Assembly (NCBI GenBank): GCA_031258195.1
Contig: JAIRNF010000027.1
Span: 1-64,000, forward strand
DNA: 64,000 nt
Direction of reading: 5' to 3'
From: Prevotellaceae bacterium
GTDB lineage: Bacteria; Bacteroidota; Bacteroidia; Bacteroidales; UBA932
Shown piece by piece: positions 44,231 to 53,336 of the stretch. Position 1 is the first letter of the stretch. The number at the start of each line of letters is the position of its first letter. Below the pieces are notes generated by a model, which had not been told where the DNA came from, did no database searches, and was given only the letters and a program-made list of their open reading frames with translations. The position numbers and the translations under genes are program-made.

Positions 44231-45085
44231 ATGAGTAGAAAAGTAAGTCAGCATATAGCCTTCATCACATTCCGACTTCTCGGGTCGCTGGTGGTCGGTA
44301 TTCTATTCTGGATATTGGGATTTATAATATACAAAGGAATAAGCGTAATCAGCTGGGATTTTCTGACAACAGCGCCAACAGACGGAATGATGTCGGGCGG
44401 AATATTTCCGGCAATTGTAGGAACTCTTTGCCTGGTTATCGGAAGTATAATATTTGCTTTCCCGCTTGGTGTAATGTCTGCCATATATACCAACGAGTAT
44501 GCAGGGAATGGCTGGATTGTGAAGTTTATCCGTGTTATGACGAACAACCTCAGCGGCATACCATCCATTGTTTTCGGACTGTTCGGAATGGCTTTGTTCG
44601 TAAACACTTTGGGGTTCGGGGACTCTATTTTAGCAGCCTCTCTTACATTAGGATTGCTAATCTTACCGCTGGTAATACGCACTACCGAAGAAGCCTTGAA
44701 AGCCATACCCAACTCTTTCCGTACAGGCAGCCTTGCGCTCGGAGCATCGAAGCTGCAAACCATAAGAAAGGTAGTGCTGCCGATGGCTTTTCCGAATATT
44801 ATTACAGGCTTAATTCTTTCTCTCGGAAGGGTATCGGGCGAGACAGCACCCATTCTTTTTACCGTAGCAGCATACTTTTTACCTAAGCTACCCAACAGTA
44901 TTTTCGATCAGGTTATGGCATTACCATATCATCTCTACGTAGTAGCAACAAGCGGAACAGATGTCGGGGCTTCGCGCCCCATAGCATACGGAACGGCGCT
45001 GGTACTCATCGCCATTGTATTGCTCATAAATCTACTGGCAACCTTTTTACGCCGTTACTTCGGTAAAAAAGTAAAAACAAATTAA
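44231..45085 (+). CDS. pstA: Phosphate ABC permease PstA
   Basis: 284 residues, six membrane helices, partner permease of PstC. Typical segments: [40 protein letters not shown], the coupling loop [20 protein letters not shown] and [19 protein letters not shown]. Begins two bases after the pstC stop. Confidence 0.95.
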   Translation: MSRKVSQHIAFITFRLLGSLVVGILFWILGFIIYKGISVISWDFLTTAPTDGMMSGGIFPAIVGTLCLVIGSIIFAFPLGVMSAIYTNEYAGNGWIVKFIRVMTNNLSGIPSIVFGLFGMALFVNTLGFGDSILAASLTLGLLILPLVIRTTEEALKAIPNSFRTGSLALGASKLQTIRKVVLPMAFPNIITGLILSLGRVSGETAPILFTVAAYFLPKLPNSIFDQVMALPYHLYVVATSGTDVGASRPIAYGTALVLIAIVLLINLLATFLRRYFGKKVKTN

Positions 45086-45087
45086 TA

Positions 45088-45834
45088 ATGATTGAAGCGA
45101 AAAATATAGACTTTTACTACGGCGATTTTCATGCGCTAAAGAATATCAGTATGGCTATGGAAGCCAATACGGTTACGGCATTTATCGGACCATCCGGTTG
45201 CGGAAAATCCACTTTCTTGCGCCTTTTTAACCGCATGAACGATTTGATTGACGGAACCCGCCTTACCGGCGAATGTTTGGTGGACGGACAGAATATATAT
45301 AGCAAATCCATTCATGTTGATGAGCTTCGTAAAAAAATAGGCATGGTCTTTCAGAAGGCAAATCCTTTTCCAAAATCAATATTCGAGAACGTAGCTTACG
45401 GTCTTCGGGTAAATAATATGGGCGATAAAAGCTTTATCAGGCAACGGGTCGAAGAATCTTTAGCTGCAGCAGCATTATGGGATGAGGTGAAAGATAAGCT
45501 GAAAAAATCGGCTTTTGAATTATCAGGAGGGCAACAACAGCGGCTATGTATAGCAAGAGCATTAGCCGTTTCGCCATCGATACTGCTTATGGACGAACCG
45601 GCTTCGGCGCTCGATCCTATTTCTACTTCGAAAATAGAAGAGTTGATACATTCGTTGAAAAAAGACTATACCATCGTTATTGTTACGCATAACATGCAGC
45701 AGGCTGCACGTGTAAGCGATAAAACAGGGTTCTTTATGCTGGGCGACCTGATAGAATTCAGCGATACTAAAAAGATGTTCTTAAGCCCCGAAAAAGAGCA
45801 AACACAGAATTATATTACAGGTAGGTTTGGATAA
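45088..45834 (+). CDS. pstB: Phosphate ABC transporter ATPase PstB
   Basis: 248-residue cytoplasmic ATPase driving phosphate import. Walker [10 protein letters not shown] (about 31-39), Q-loop [20 protein letters not shown], signature [17 protein letters not shown], Walker [14 protein letters not shown] and H-loop [15 protein letters not shown] are all present. Two bases after pstA. Full length. Confidence 0.97.
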   Translation: MIEAKNIDFYYGDFHALKNISMAMEANTVTAFIGPSGCGKSTFLRLFNRMNDLIDGTRLTGECLVDGQNIYSKSIHVDELRKKIGMVFQKANPFPKSIFENVAYGLRVNNMGDKSFIRQRVEESLAAAALWDEVKDKLKKSAFELSGGQQQRLCIARALAVSPSILLMDEPASALDPISTSKIEELIHSLKKDYTIVIVTHNMQQAARVSDKTGFFMLGDLIEFSDTKKMFLSPEKEQTQNYITGRFG

Positions 45835-45846
45835 TAAAAATTGCAT

Positions 45847-46524
45847 ATGAAACATACCGAACGTGAGCTAAGCGCTCTTAAAGAAGAGGTGAGCCAAATG
45901 TGGAGGCTGGTGATATCGCAGGTCGAAAAAGTTAAGCAGGCTTACTTTAGTGGCGATGTTGAGGTTGCCCGCGAAATTGCCAGTAGGGAAAAACGTGTTG
46001 ACGCATTCGAACTGAAGATTGACAGCGACTGCGAAAACTATATTGCGCTATTCAGCCCTGTCGCTGTAGATTTAAGGTTGGTACTATCGATGATAAAAAT
46101 TAGCAGTACGCTTGAGCGTATTGGCGATTTTGCCGAAGGTATAGCCCGTCATGTGGTCGAAAACGAATGCAACAAGATCGATTCTGCTTTACTGGAAGAG
46201 CTACAGATGGAAAAAATATTCGACACATTAATCACAATGCTTTCAGACAGTTATGTTGCTCTGGAATCGGAGAATACGAAGCTATCGGGAAAAATTCTGG
46301 CTAAAGACAACGAAATTGACGAGCTGTATAATAAGTCGGTCGATATACTTACCAGCCATATGCGAGCAAATACCGATTTTATTGCATGCGGACTAAAAAC
46401 TTTTTTGCTTATCCGTAAGCTTGAACGAATCGGTGATCATTGCAGCAACATAGTCGAAGAAATAGTTTTTTATGTTGATGCGAAAGTTTTAAAACACGGC
46501 GGAAGAGAAAATGCAAAGCGTTAA
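45847..46524 (+). CDS. phoU: Phosphate signalling protein PhoU
   Basis: 225 residues, two three-helix PhoU repeats. The start ATG 45847 (MKHTERELSALKEEVSQMW) lies 12 bases after pstB. Repeat motifs: VAVDLRLVLSMIKISSTLERIGDFAE in the first half and FLLIRKLERIGDHCSNIVEE in the second, each with the metal-binding E-x-x-x-D pattern. It transmits transporter state to PhoR. Confidence 0.95.
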   Translation: MKHTERELSALKEEVSQMWRLVISQVEKVKQAYFSGDVEVAREIASREKRVDAFELKIDSDCENYIALFSPVAVDLRLVLSMIKISSTLERIGDFAEGIARHVVENECNKIDSALLEELQMEKIFDTLITMLSDSYVALESENTKLSGKILAKDNEIDELYNKSVDILTSHMRANTDFIACGLKTFLLIRKLERIGDHCSNIVEEIVFYVDAKVLKHGGRENAKR

Positions 46525-46578
46525 TACATAGCAATAAATCGACTATCTGTAGTATATTTACGCTAAATAAGCTATACC

Positions 46579-46660
46579 GTCATTTCGACCGAAAGGAGAA
46601 ATCTGCTGCGAAAGCAGAAGTGTGAAGAATGGGGAGATTTCTCCTTTCGGTCGAAATGAC
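46579..46660. repeat. Palindromic element between phoU and phoB
   Basis: GTCATTTCGACCGAAAGGAG (46579-46598) and CTCCTTTCGGTCGAAATGAC (46641-46660) form a perfect 20-bp stem, extended by AAATCT/AGATTT. Stem bases after GTCATTTCGA differ from the pst copy on both arms together (compensatory). Confidence 0.85.
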
Positions 46661-46700
46661 AAGGAGCCAATAAGGTTTAGGCAGCACAAAACATTAAGCT

Positions 46701-47396
46701 ATGCAGAGAAAAATATTAATAGTTGACGACGAACGGGATATATGCGAAATTCTCGAATTCAACCTCTCAAACGAAGGATATGACATAACATGCGCTTATT
46801 CGGCAGAAGAGGCATTAGAGAAGCTGACGAACAATCACTCCCTAATACTACTTGATGTAATGATGGGCGAAATGTCGGGATATAAAATGGCTGAAACCTT
46901 ACGACGTAATAATAACAACATACCAATAATATTTTTAACAGCAAAAGATACAGAAAACGATATGCTTACGGGATTTTCGGTTGGAGGAGATGACTACATA
47001 TCAAAGCCGTTTTCCATAAAAGAAGTGGTTGCAAGGATAAAAGTTGTACTAAAAAGAAATAAACCGTCGGAAGAGCAGCAAGCGCAAGAAACAAGTAGCA
47101 AGCTGGTTTTTGACGAGGTATATATTGATCTCGAAAGCAAAGAGGTAGTAATAGATAATGAAAAAATAGCTTTAACGAAAACGGAATTTGAGATTCTGGT
47201 ATTACTGGCTCAGTATCCCGATAAGATTTTTTCTCGAGATGATATTATAGATAGAGTGTGGAAAGATAATCCGTATATAACAGAGCGTACTGTTGATGTC
47301 CACGTTGCGCGTTTACGTAAAAAATTGGGCGAACGTGCTTTCGTCATATCCAACCGCTCGGGTTACGGTTACCGATTTAATACTTCTTACTTATGA
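46701..47396 (+). CDS. phoB: PhoB-type response regulator
   Basis: 231 residues: receiver domain (about 1-118) with DDE at 9-11, phospho-acceptor Asp in ILLDVMM (about 53), Thr in FLTAKD and Lys in YISKPF; OmpR/PhoB winged helix (about 135-231) with ALTKTEFEILVLLAQ, ERTVDVHVARLRKKLG and NRSGYGYRF. Overlaps the kinase start by four bases (ATGA). Assignment to PhoB rests on the phosphate-gene context. Confidence 0.92.
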   Translation: MQRKILIVDDERDICEILEFNLSNEGYDITCAYSAEEALEKLTNNHSLILLDVMMGEMSGYKMAETLRRNNNNIPIIFLTAKDTENDMLTGFSVGGDDYISKPFSIKEVVARIKVVLKRNKPSEEQQAQETSSKLVFDEVYIDLESKEVVIDNEKIALTKTEFEILVLLAQYPDKIFSRDDIIDRVWKDNPYITERTVDVHVARLRKKLGERAFVISNRSGYGYRFNTSYL

Positions 47397-49114
47397 AATC
47401 TATAAAGACAAGTTATAAACAGAAGCTTTTTTTCTACTTCTTTATAATCTTTGCTCTATTTACGGCTGGCGTGATTATATTTGAACAGTCTCGCGAACGA
47501 AGCTATAAAACCGAAGCGCTGGAAGAAAAGCTGGATGCCTATGCAAATATAGCTGACGTTGCTATCAAGAATGGCAATAATCAACAACAAACAATAGACA
47601 GCTTACTAACGCTATTTCCTTCAAATATCCGACTTTCATTAATAGATAGAAAGGGTGTTGTTGTATTTGACAATGTGGTTAGCAATTTAAGTGTGCTGGG
47701 AAATCACTCAGATCGCCCCGAAGTAAGCAGCGCATTAAAGAATGGAGCTGGAAGTAATGTCAGAAAATCTGCATCAAATGAGCAGGAGTACTTGTATTAC
47801 GCAAAGCGTTTTAACAGCTATTTTGTTCGTGTAGCATTACCTTACGATATTAGCGTACAAAATTTTCTGAAGGCTGATAACTTTTTTCTCTACTTCATTA
47901 TAGGTTTATTTATTATTTGCCTTTTACTAATCAGCTATGTTGCAGGCAGGTTTAGCAAATCCATAGAGCAGCTGAGAGATTTTACCGTTTCGGCAGAAAA
48001 AGGTTTAGTAAACTCAATGATTATTGGCTTTCCGGATGACGAATTGGGAGAAATCGGGAATAAAATAGCAGAGAGCTATAAAGAGCTTGAACAGCAAAAA
48101 AGAAAAGTTACTCTCGAAAGAGAAAAGCTGCTACAGCACGTTCACAGCTCGGATGAAGGGCTGTGCTTTTTCTCCTCAGACAGAGATGTTGAATTTTATA
48201 ACGGATTATTTATTCAGTACCTCAACACTATTATTGATAACGCTCATGGCAATCCTGAATTAATTTTCAGTAATCCTTTGTTTACAGAGCTCAACAGCTT
48301 CCTGTCTTCATCAGAAAAGTATTTCGAAACGCAAATAAATAAACAGGGAAAAACATTCGCCATTCGCGCAAACATATTTGAAGACAGTGGTTTTGAAGTT
48401 GTCATTAACGATATTACCACGCAGGAAAAAACCCGTTTGCTAAAGCAGGAAATGACCGGTAATATTGCTCATGAACTACGTACGCCGGTTACCAGCATTA
48501 GAGGTTACCTCGAAACCGTTTTAGAGCAAAAGCTCGACAGCGACAAAGAACGGGAATTCTTAACCAAAGCGTATAATCAGGTGGTTGTGCTGTCGGATTT
48601 AATTCAGGATATCGGGCTTATTACAAAAATAGAAGAGTTGCCTCAGTCGTTTAAGGTTGAAAAAATAAACATCAACAACCTGCTTAGCAACCTTAAGGCG
48701 GATCTCGAAATTCCGCTGACAGACAGAGTTATCTCAATAGAATGGAATATTGTCGATAGTATAACGGTAAACGGAAATGTAAATCTAATCTATTCTGTTT
48801 TTAGAAACCTTACGGATAATGTAATTCGCTACGCAGGAAATAACGTAAAAATAACCGTTGCCATATATAACGAAGATAAAGATTTCTACTACTTCTCGTT
48901 TGCCGATAACGGCATAGGTATTGCAGATGAAAGCCATTTGAATCGCCTCTTCGAACGTTTCTACCGAATTAATGAAGGGCGTACACGCGACAGCGGTGGC
49001 TCGGGATTAGGCTTATCAATCGTCAAGAATGCCGTTCTGTTCCATAGAGGTACAATTACTGTAAAAAATAGGCAAGATGGAGGTTTAGAGTTCTTATTTA
49101 AGCTTCCGAAATAA
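47393..49114 (+). CDS. phoR: PhoR-type sensor histidine kinase
   Basis: 573 residues. Membrane segment at about 12-31, extracytoplasmic domain to about 155, second membrane segment (about 162-185), HAMP-like helices, a PAS-like region (SSDEGLCFFSSDRDVEFYNG), then HisKA with phospho-accepting His in NIAHELRTPVTSIRGYLET and an HATPase with NVIRYA, DNGIGI, FERFYR and GGSGLGLS boxes. Larger periplasmic domain than E. coli PhoR, as is normal in Bacteroidetes. Confidence 0.92.
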   Translation: MKSIKTSYKQKLFFYFFIIFALFTAGVIIFEQSRERSYKTEALEEKLDAYANIADVAIKNGNNQQQTIDSLLTLFPSNIRLSLIDRKGVVVFDNVVSNLSVLGNHSDRPEVSSALKNGAGSNVRKSASNEQEYLYYAKRFNSYFVRVALPYDISVQNFLKADNFFLYFIIGLFIICLLLISYVAGRFSKSIEQLRDFTVSAEKGLVNSMIIGFPDDELGEIGNKIAESYKELEQQKRKVTLEREKLLQHVHSSDEGLCFFSSDRDVEFYNGLFIQYLNTIIDNAHGNPELIFSNPLFTELNSFLSSSEKYFETQINKQGKTFAIRANIFEDSGFEVVINDITTQEKTRLLKQEMTGNIAHELRTPVTSIRGYLETVLEQKLDSDKEREFLTKAYNQVVVLSDLIQDIGLITKIEELPQSFKVEKININNLLSNLKADLEIPLTDRVISIEWNIVDSITVNGNVNLIYSVFRNLTDNVIRYAGNNVKITVAIYNEDKDFYYFSFADNGIGIADESHLNRLFERFYRINEGRTRDSGGSGLGLSIVKNAVLFHRGTITVKNRQDGGLEFLFKLPK

Positions 49115-49233
49115 TTCCATTTAAAAAAGCCAAGTACCGTAGGTCGTTATGACTGCGAGAGCGGCTATTCATTTAAGGATAAAGTTCAATGATCCATTGA
49201 ATTTTTGTAACTTCGCTCTATACTTCGAAATGG

Positions 49234-51102
49234 ATGAAGTGCCTTTTCTACATACTGTTCCCACTCTTATCTTTGTTCCATTACCGCATTAGCGGATGGG
49301 GAGCATGAGGATAACCCTTTTCTGGAACCGATCGGGAAACCGTATGCGGAATATTACGAGGATTATACATCACATTGCGATCGGCTATTCAAGAATGATG
49401 ACGACAGTCGCGCCCGGCTGCTCGTCTGGATGGAAGAGTCCGCCGCTGCCGATCCTGCGGGCGAATGGGATCTGCTGAGCCGAATGATGGAAGTCCATGT
49501 TCGTTTTCATAAGAATCGGAACGGAGGCTTGCGGCCTTCCGCTGACTATACGGCTGAACAATTTTCCGAAGACCTGCTCCGGTTTGTGGACGAGGCCGAC
49601 AGACGTGGCTTTACTTTAATAAAAATGCGGGCTCTTTACAATGCGGGCAACGTACTGCGTATTTTCGCTCGCGACTACGAGCGGGCGTTTCGCTGCTACA
49701 CGATCCTTACACCGATGCTCGACGGCGTTTCGATGCGCGAGTTCCTCCTTCGCTTCTACGTCTACCGTGAGATAGCCGAGTTTTGTTACTCTTTCCGCGA
49801 ATACGACGAGGCTGTATCCTATTACCGCAGGATAACCGAAGACCCCGACGCGGGGGATAGCTATTACCGTTCGCGGGCTTTTGCCTGGAACGGCTTGGGT
49901 CTTCGCTACCGCAACGGATACGGCGATCTTGAAAGAGCCGACAGCTGTTTCCGCGCTATCCTGCAATTGCCCGAACGATATGCGGTGGTATGGGACGGCA
50001 TTGTGACCGATAACCTCGGCTACAACAGTACTTGAGAGAGGATTATGGCAACGTCCTGCCACAGTTCATCTCCAGCATAGAAAATATCGACAGGACCATC
50101 GACTTTCCATTTGTGGCGGGAAAGGCGGTAACGATAGCCGATATTTACCTTAAAAAAGGCGATACCTCGACCTGCCCATACAACGATTCGAACAATCCGG
50201 CGTGTCGGAGCGAAACAGCGAATTTTATAAAGTGATGGACAAGTATTATGCAGCCGTGGGTAATGTCGTTATGACCGACCGATATATTGATTCGGCTATG
50301 GCGGCATAGCGGCATAGCAGCATAGCAGCGCAGCGTTCAGCGGACTAGTGCTGCGTTGTGTTGAACAGCGACTAAGGGATGCGGACAACCGGCTGTGCGA
50401 ACGGGAGTTTACAGTCGAGAAGACACGGAGCCGATTTTATTTGCGTACTATCCTTATTGTTTCGGGTGCGTTGGTTGTCATCCTTACACTTCTTGCTTTG
50501 ACGTTGTTCTTCTACCGCCGAAAACGGAACGCTTACCGGGAGTTGGTACGCCAAAACCAGAAATGGGCAGGCATCAATGTAGCCGAAGATGTGTCTGAAA
50601 ACGGTAGCGGAGAGGACGAAACCCCAAATGCTATATTGAGTACCAGCCGCAGACGGCATATGATGAAGCAACCGTTCAAGTTGAGGATTTCACAGACTTA
50701 TCAAGCCAAAACCCCATGCTTTGCACTGATGATAATACCGTTATACCCGAAGAGAACGACAAGATCATCATGAATAGCATCGAAAAAGCTATGAATGAGG
50801 ATAAGCTCTACAAACGTGTTAATCTGACCCTCGATGTCTTTGCCAAAGAAATTGGTTTCAATCGGTATTATGTGTCGATTGCTTTGAACCGCTGTACCCA
50901 TAAAAACTTCAATTCCTGCATCAACGAATACCGGGTTAAGGAAGCCGTCAGAATTATGTCGGAACCGCATAGTGCAAACCTTACTACGGATGCTATCGCT
51001 TTCGAGGCCGGTTTCAACGACCGGCAGTCACCGCACCTCGTATTCAAAAAAATAACAGGACTTTCTCCGGGAGATTTCCGCAAAAATATGGTCGGAAAGT
51101 AA
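49234..51102 (+). pseudogene. TPR-AraC membrane regulator, multiply frameshifted
   Basis: A Bacteroides-type regulator: signal/hydrophobic start (MKCLFYILFPLLSLF at 49234), TPR-like sensor repeats (SYSFREYDEAVSYYRRIT; GYGDLERADSCFRAIL; AGKAVTIADIYLKKGD), a membrane helix (TILIVSGALVVILTLLALTL, about 50435) and a C-terminal AraC domain (INEYRVKEAVRIMSE; IAFEAGFNDRQSPHLVFKKI; LSPGDFRK). The pieces lie in different frames, with breaks near 49290, 50030, 50180, 50310 and 50620. More GC-rich than the phosphate genes. A related AraC fragment and a DUF3575-type gene follow, as in Bacteroides fimbrial loci. Confidence 0.72.
50303..50326 (+). repeat. Three 8-bp tandem repeats in the regulator pseudogene
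   Basis: GGCATAGC, GGCATAGC, AGCATAGC in tandem. The unit is not a multiple of three and contains TAG, so copy-number change shifts the frame; the first unit stops the upstream frame. Confidence 0.6.
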
Positions 51103-51263
51103 AATAAACTTACAGAATATATAAGAATAAGCAGTTACTTAAAGGTCTGATATTCTCGCATAAATTAAAAAAGTTTGTCGCATATCAAGGATTGCGACAA
51201 GCTTTTTTTTGTTTCCCCATACTTTTATTCCGACCTGAGTACGAATCAATCTGGGTAAAGAAG

Positions 51264-51634
51264 ATGTACGATGACAATCGCAAAACTTTTTTTAAGAATC
51301 TGGCTCTTCGGGTTCACGACCTGCTTATCACAGAAAAGTTCTATACCCGGAGTCGCCTGTCGATGGATGACGTTTCCGACCGTCTGGAAGTATCGCGCTA
51401 CTACGTCTCCCATGCCGTAAACAATTATTTGGGCGAAAGTTTCGTCACTCTGGTTAATGAGTTGCGTGTTAAAGAAGCAAGTAAGCTGATGAAAGCAGAG
51501 GAAAATAAAAAAGCAACATAGAAGATATCGCCCGCCTTGCCGGGTTTTCCGACCGCGCCACTTTCACGAGGGTTCGCAAGAAAGCGACAGGATTTTCACT
51601 TGTCGAATTGAGAAACAAGCTAATAAACAAATAA
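51264..51634 (+). pseudogene. AraC-type regulator, C-terminal domain only, one frameshift
   Basis: Begins MYDDNRKTFFKNLALRVHD and carries a first helix-turn-helix (LSMDDVSDRLEVSRYYVSHA; VNELRVKEASKLM), then loses frame in the AATAAAAAAGC tract near 51510; the second helix-turn-helix follows in another frame (IEDIARLAGFSDRATFTRVR; FSLVELRNKLIN). It resembles the preceding regulator's last domain, suggesting a duplicated and truncated copy. Ends one base before the next gene. Confidence 0.65.
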
Positions 51635-52620
51635 ATGAAAAGCATGAAAAAATTTATGCTACTGCTTTTTCTCCTGCCTTTATTCTCTACGAGAGGGATA
51701 AGTCAGGAGAATTATGTAAAAACCGACGACCGGACAGCTACTTTTAAGTTCGTTCTCGGGCAGGATATGTTCTGCGTTACATACGGGAGCAACGATGTGG
51801 AGCGGAACCGGCTTTACAGCCTTGTGGAGGAGTACCGCGCAGAGATCGCTTCGGGAAAAATACCCATCCATGTTGGACGGCTACCGCGCTTCGCTACCTG
51901 CCTGCGAAGAAAATTTTTGTACGGCGGTAATTCGCTCTAACCGGGTAAAGTCGGAGTTTATCATAAACAAAGGGCTGAAAGAGTCCGATTTTGTAACGAA
52001 TAACCATACAACGGCTTACGAAGGACATAAAGATATGATAACGCTCCGCATTCCAGCTAAAGTTGAAGCCCCCGATGCCGCACGGTTGGAATGGGAGCTT
52101 CGCGAGCGCGAGGCAGCCGAAAGAGAACAGGCTGCTCATGAACGGGCAGAACGTGAGCGCGCCCAAAGAGAGCAGGCGGAACGCGAAAGAGTCGAAGCGG
52201 AGCGTGCTGCAAGAGAGCAGTCCGAGAGGGAGACTCTGCCAGAGCAATCCGTTACTGAGTCCGCTATTCTATCTAAACCGTGCGGACTAACCTGCTTTAC
52301 GATGCTTTCCTCACCCCGATGCTCGGCGTAGAGTGGCTTACCAACCGCAATATCGGCATTAAAGTGGACGGCAGCTGTGCCTATTGGGGCGATGAAAAAA
52401 GCAAGGTGCGGAAGCTATGGCTCGTAAGCCCCGAAGTGCGCTGGTACTTGCTCAACAACAAGTGCTTTTACCTCGGTCTGAGCGGTAACTAAGGCGAATA
52501 CAATATCTATAAAGGGATGCTTGTCAGCCTTATCTCCGATGATACCGGCTACCATGGCAAGCTGTGGAATGTAGGGCTGACGGTCGGCTATCAGCTAAAG
52601 CTCAATCGCATATTTTTATT
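51635..52620 (+). pseudogene. DUF3575-type outer-membrane protein of a fimbrial locus, broken
   Basis: Signal peptide (MKSMKKFMLLLFLLPLF), a domain starting KTDDRTATFKFVLGQDMF, an OmpA-like segment in a second frame (RSNRVKSEFIINKGLKESDF), a Glu/Arg/Ala-rich stretch (52090-52240) likely forming a charged helix, then a third frame with the DUF3575 barrel (RTNLLYDAFLTPMLGVEWLT; LWLVSPEVRWYLLN; GLTVGYQLKLNRIF). A TAA (52490-52492) replaces an expected Tyr codon after LGLSGN. Homology ends near 52612. Such proteins open Bacteroides type V pilus loci; no fimbrillin genes remain here. Confidence 0.65.
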
Positions 52621-52747
52621 GGAGATTTAATGTGGACGGCGAATGGTTTCAATTTGGTAGGAAACAAGGCATTAACTCCGCTGAAGAGGAGAAGTTAGTA
52701 GTACCCGAGATATCCAAAGGAGGCAACTTTTCGTATGATAAAAAGAG
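52621..52747 (+). pseudogene. Fragment resembling a restriction/methyltransferase specificity region
   Basis: About 40 codons: VDGEWFQFGRKQGINSAEEE, then LVVPEISKGGNFSYDKK. From memory this resembles the TaqI/Eco57I-like C-terminal specificity segment of class I DNA methyltransferases. It is fused to the end of the DUF3575 pseudogene on the left and cut by the IS end on the right, so it is a leftover of a lost gene. Confidence 0.35.
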
Positions 52748-52846
52748 TCATTTGTAGCAAACATAGCTTAATACAATTTAACATTCTTAAAATACATCAG
52801 CGTATTCTTTTAATATGCTGAATTTTAGCATATTATAAATTTTGAT
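52748..52846 (+). mobile_element. Solo IS1595-family end, inverted copy of 12545-12655
   Basis: About 100 bases nearly identical to the reverse complement of the right end of the IS at 11508-12655 (starts GTCATTTGTAGCAAACATAG; two differences in the first 30). Only the transposase-upstream end is present. Contains AATATGCT...AGCATATT, an internal hairpin also present in the intact copy. Confidence 0.8.
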
Positions 52847-52989
52847 GGCGATAAACACAACCAGCCTCCTAAAAAACTAATATACAAGCATCGCTTTTTT
52901 ATCATAACCTCCTCTTAATTAGCCGCATAAATAGCATAATTTTTAATTTATTTTATACATTGCGGATGTTAACCATAAAAAAATCTGCC

Positions 52990-53196
52990 ATGAAAAAATT
53001 AACTCTAAAACAGCTCAACCTGAATGAAAGTGCAATACTTTCAAGAAAGGAAAAGAAAAATGCACTAGGTGGCTATACCGGATGTACTGATGATTTACAA
53101 TGCGCCAGACCAGAAAGTCCGCTATACGGAATACTTATATGCGAATGCGGTATGTGCTGGGATAAACGCCTTGAGCACCCCTGCCCATCGTGGTAG
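52990..53196 (+). CDS. RiPP precursor peptide (Bacteroidetes Gly-Gly leader type)
   Basis: 68 residues. Leader MKKLTLKQLNLNESAIL...LGG (residues 1-28) is the natural-product precursor leader seen across Bacteroidetes (TIGR04149-like: KL-x-L-x-x-LNL and a double-Gly cut site). The 40-residue core begins YTGCTDDLQC and has six Cys (32, 38, 51, 53, 56, 65) plus several Trp/Pro near the end (HPCPSW). The start at 52990 is preferred over 52960 because the leader family begins MKKL. Own terminator. No radical-SAM enzyme, cyclodehydratase or peptidase-ABC transporter is near. Confidence 0.72.
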   Translation: MKKLTLKQLNLNESAILSRKEKKNALGGYTGCTDDLQCARPESPLYGILICECGMCWDKRLEHPCPSW

Positions 53197-53221
53197 TCGG
53201 CTTCTTATAAATTACAATTTA

Positions 53222-53258
53222 TAAAAAGAGCTTTAGGATTTTCTAAAGCTCTTTTTAT
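53222..53258 (+). terminator. Hairpin terminator of the RiPP precursor gene
   Basis: AAAAAGAGCTTTAG and CTAAAGCTCTTTTT form the stem; U-rich tail. Could act in both directions. Confidence 0.82.
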
Positions 53259-53336
53259 TAAGCATACACTATTACAAAAAGCGGATAGAAACGTAAAAAT
53301 TATTTTTGTATAAATAATAAAGATATAGAATCTCTC

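Noticed and set aside
44248-44895. Minus-strand frame of 215 codons
   Set aside because: Lies wholly within pstA and is an antisense shadow.
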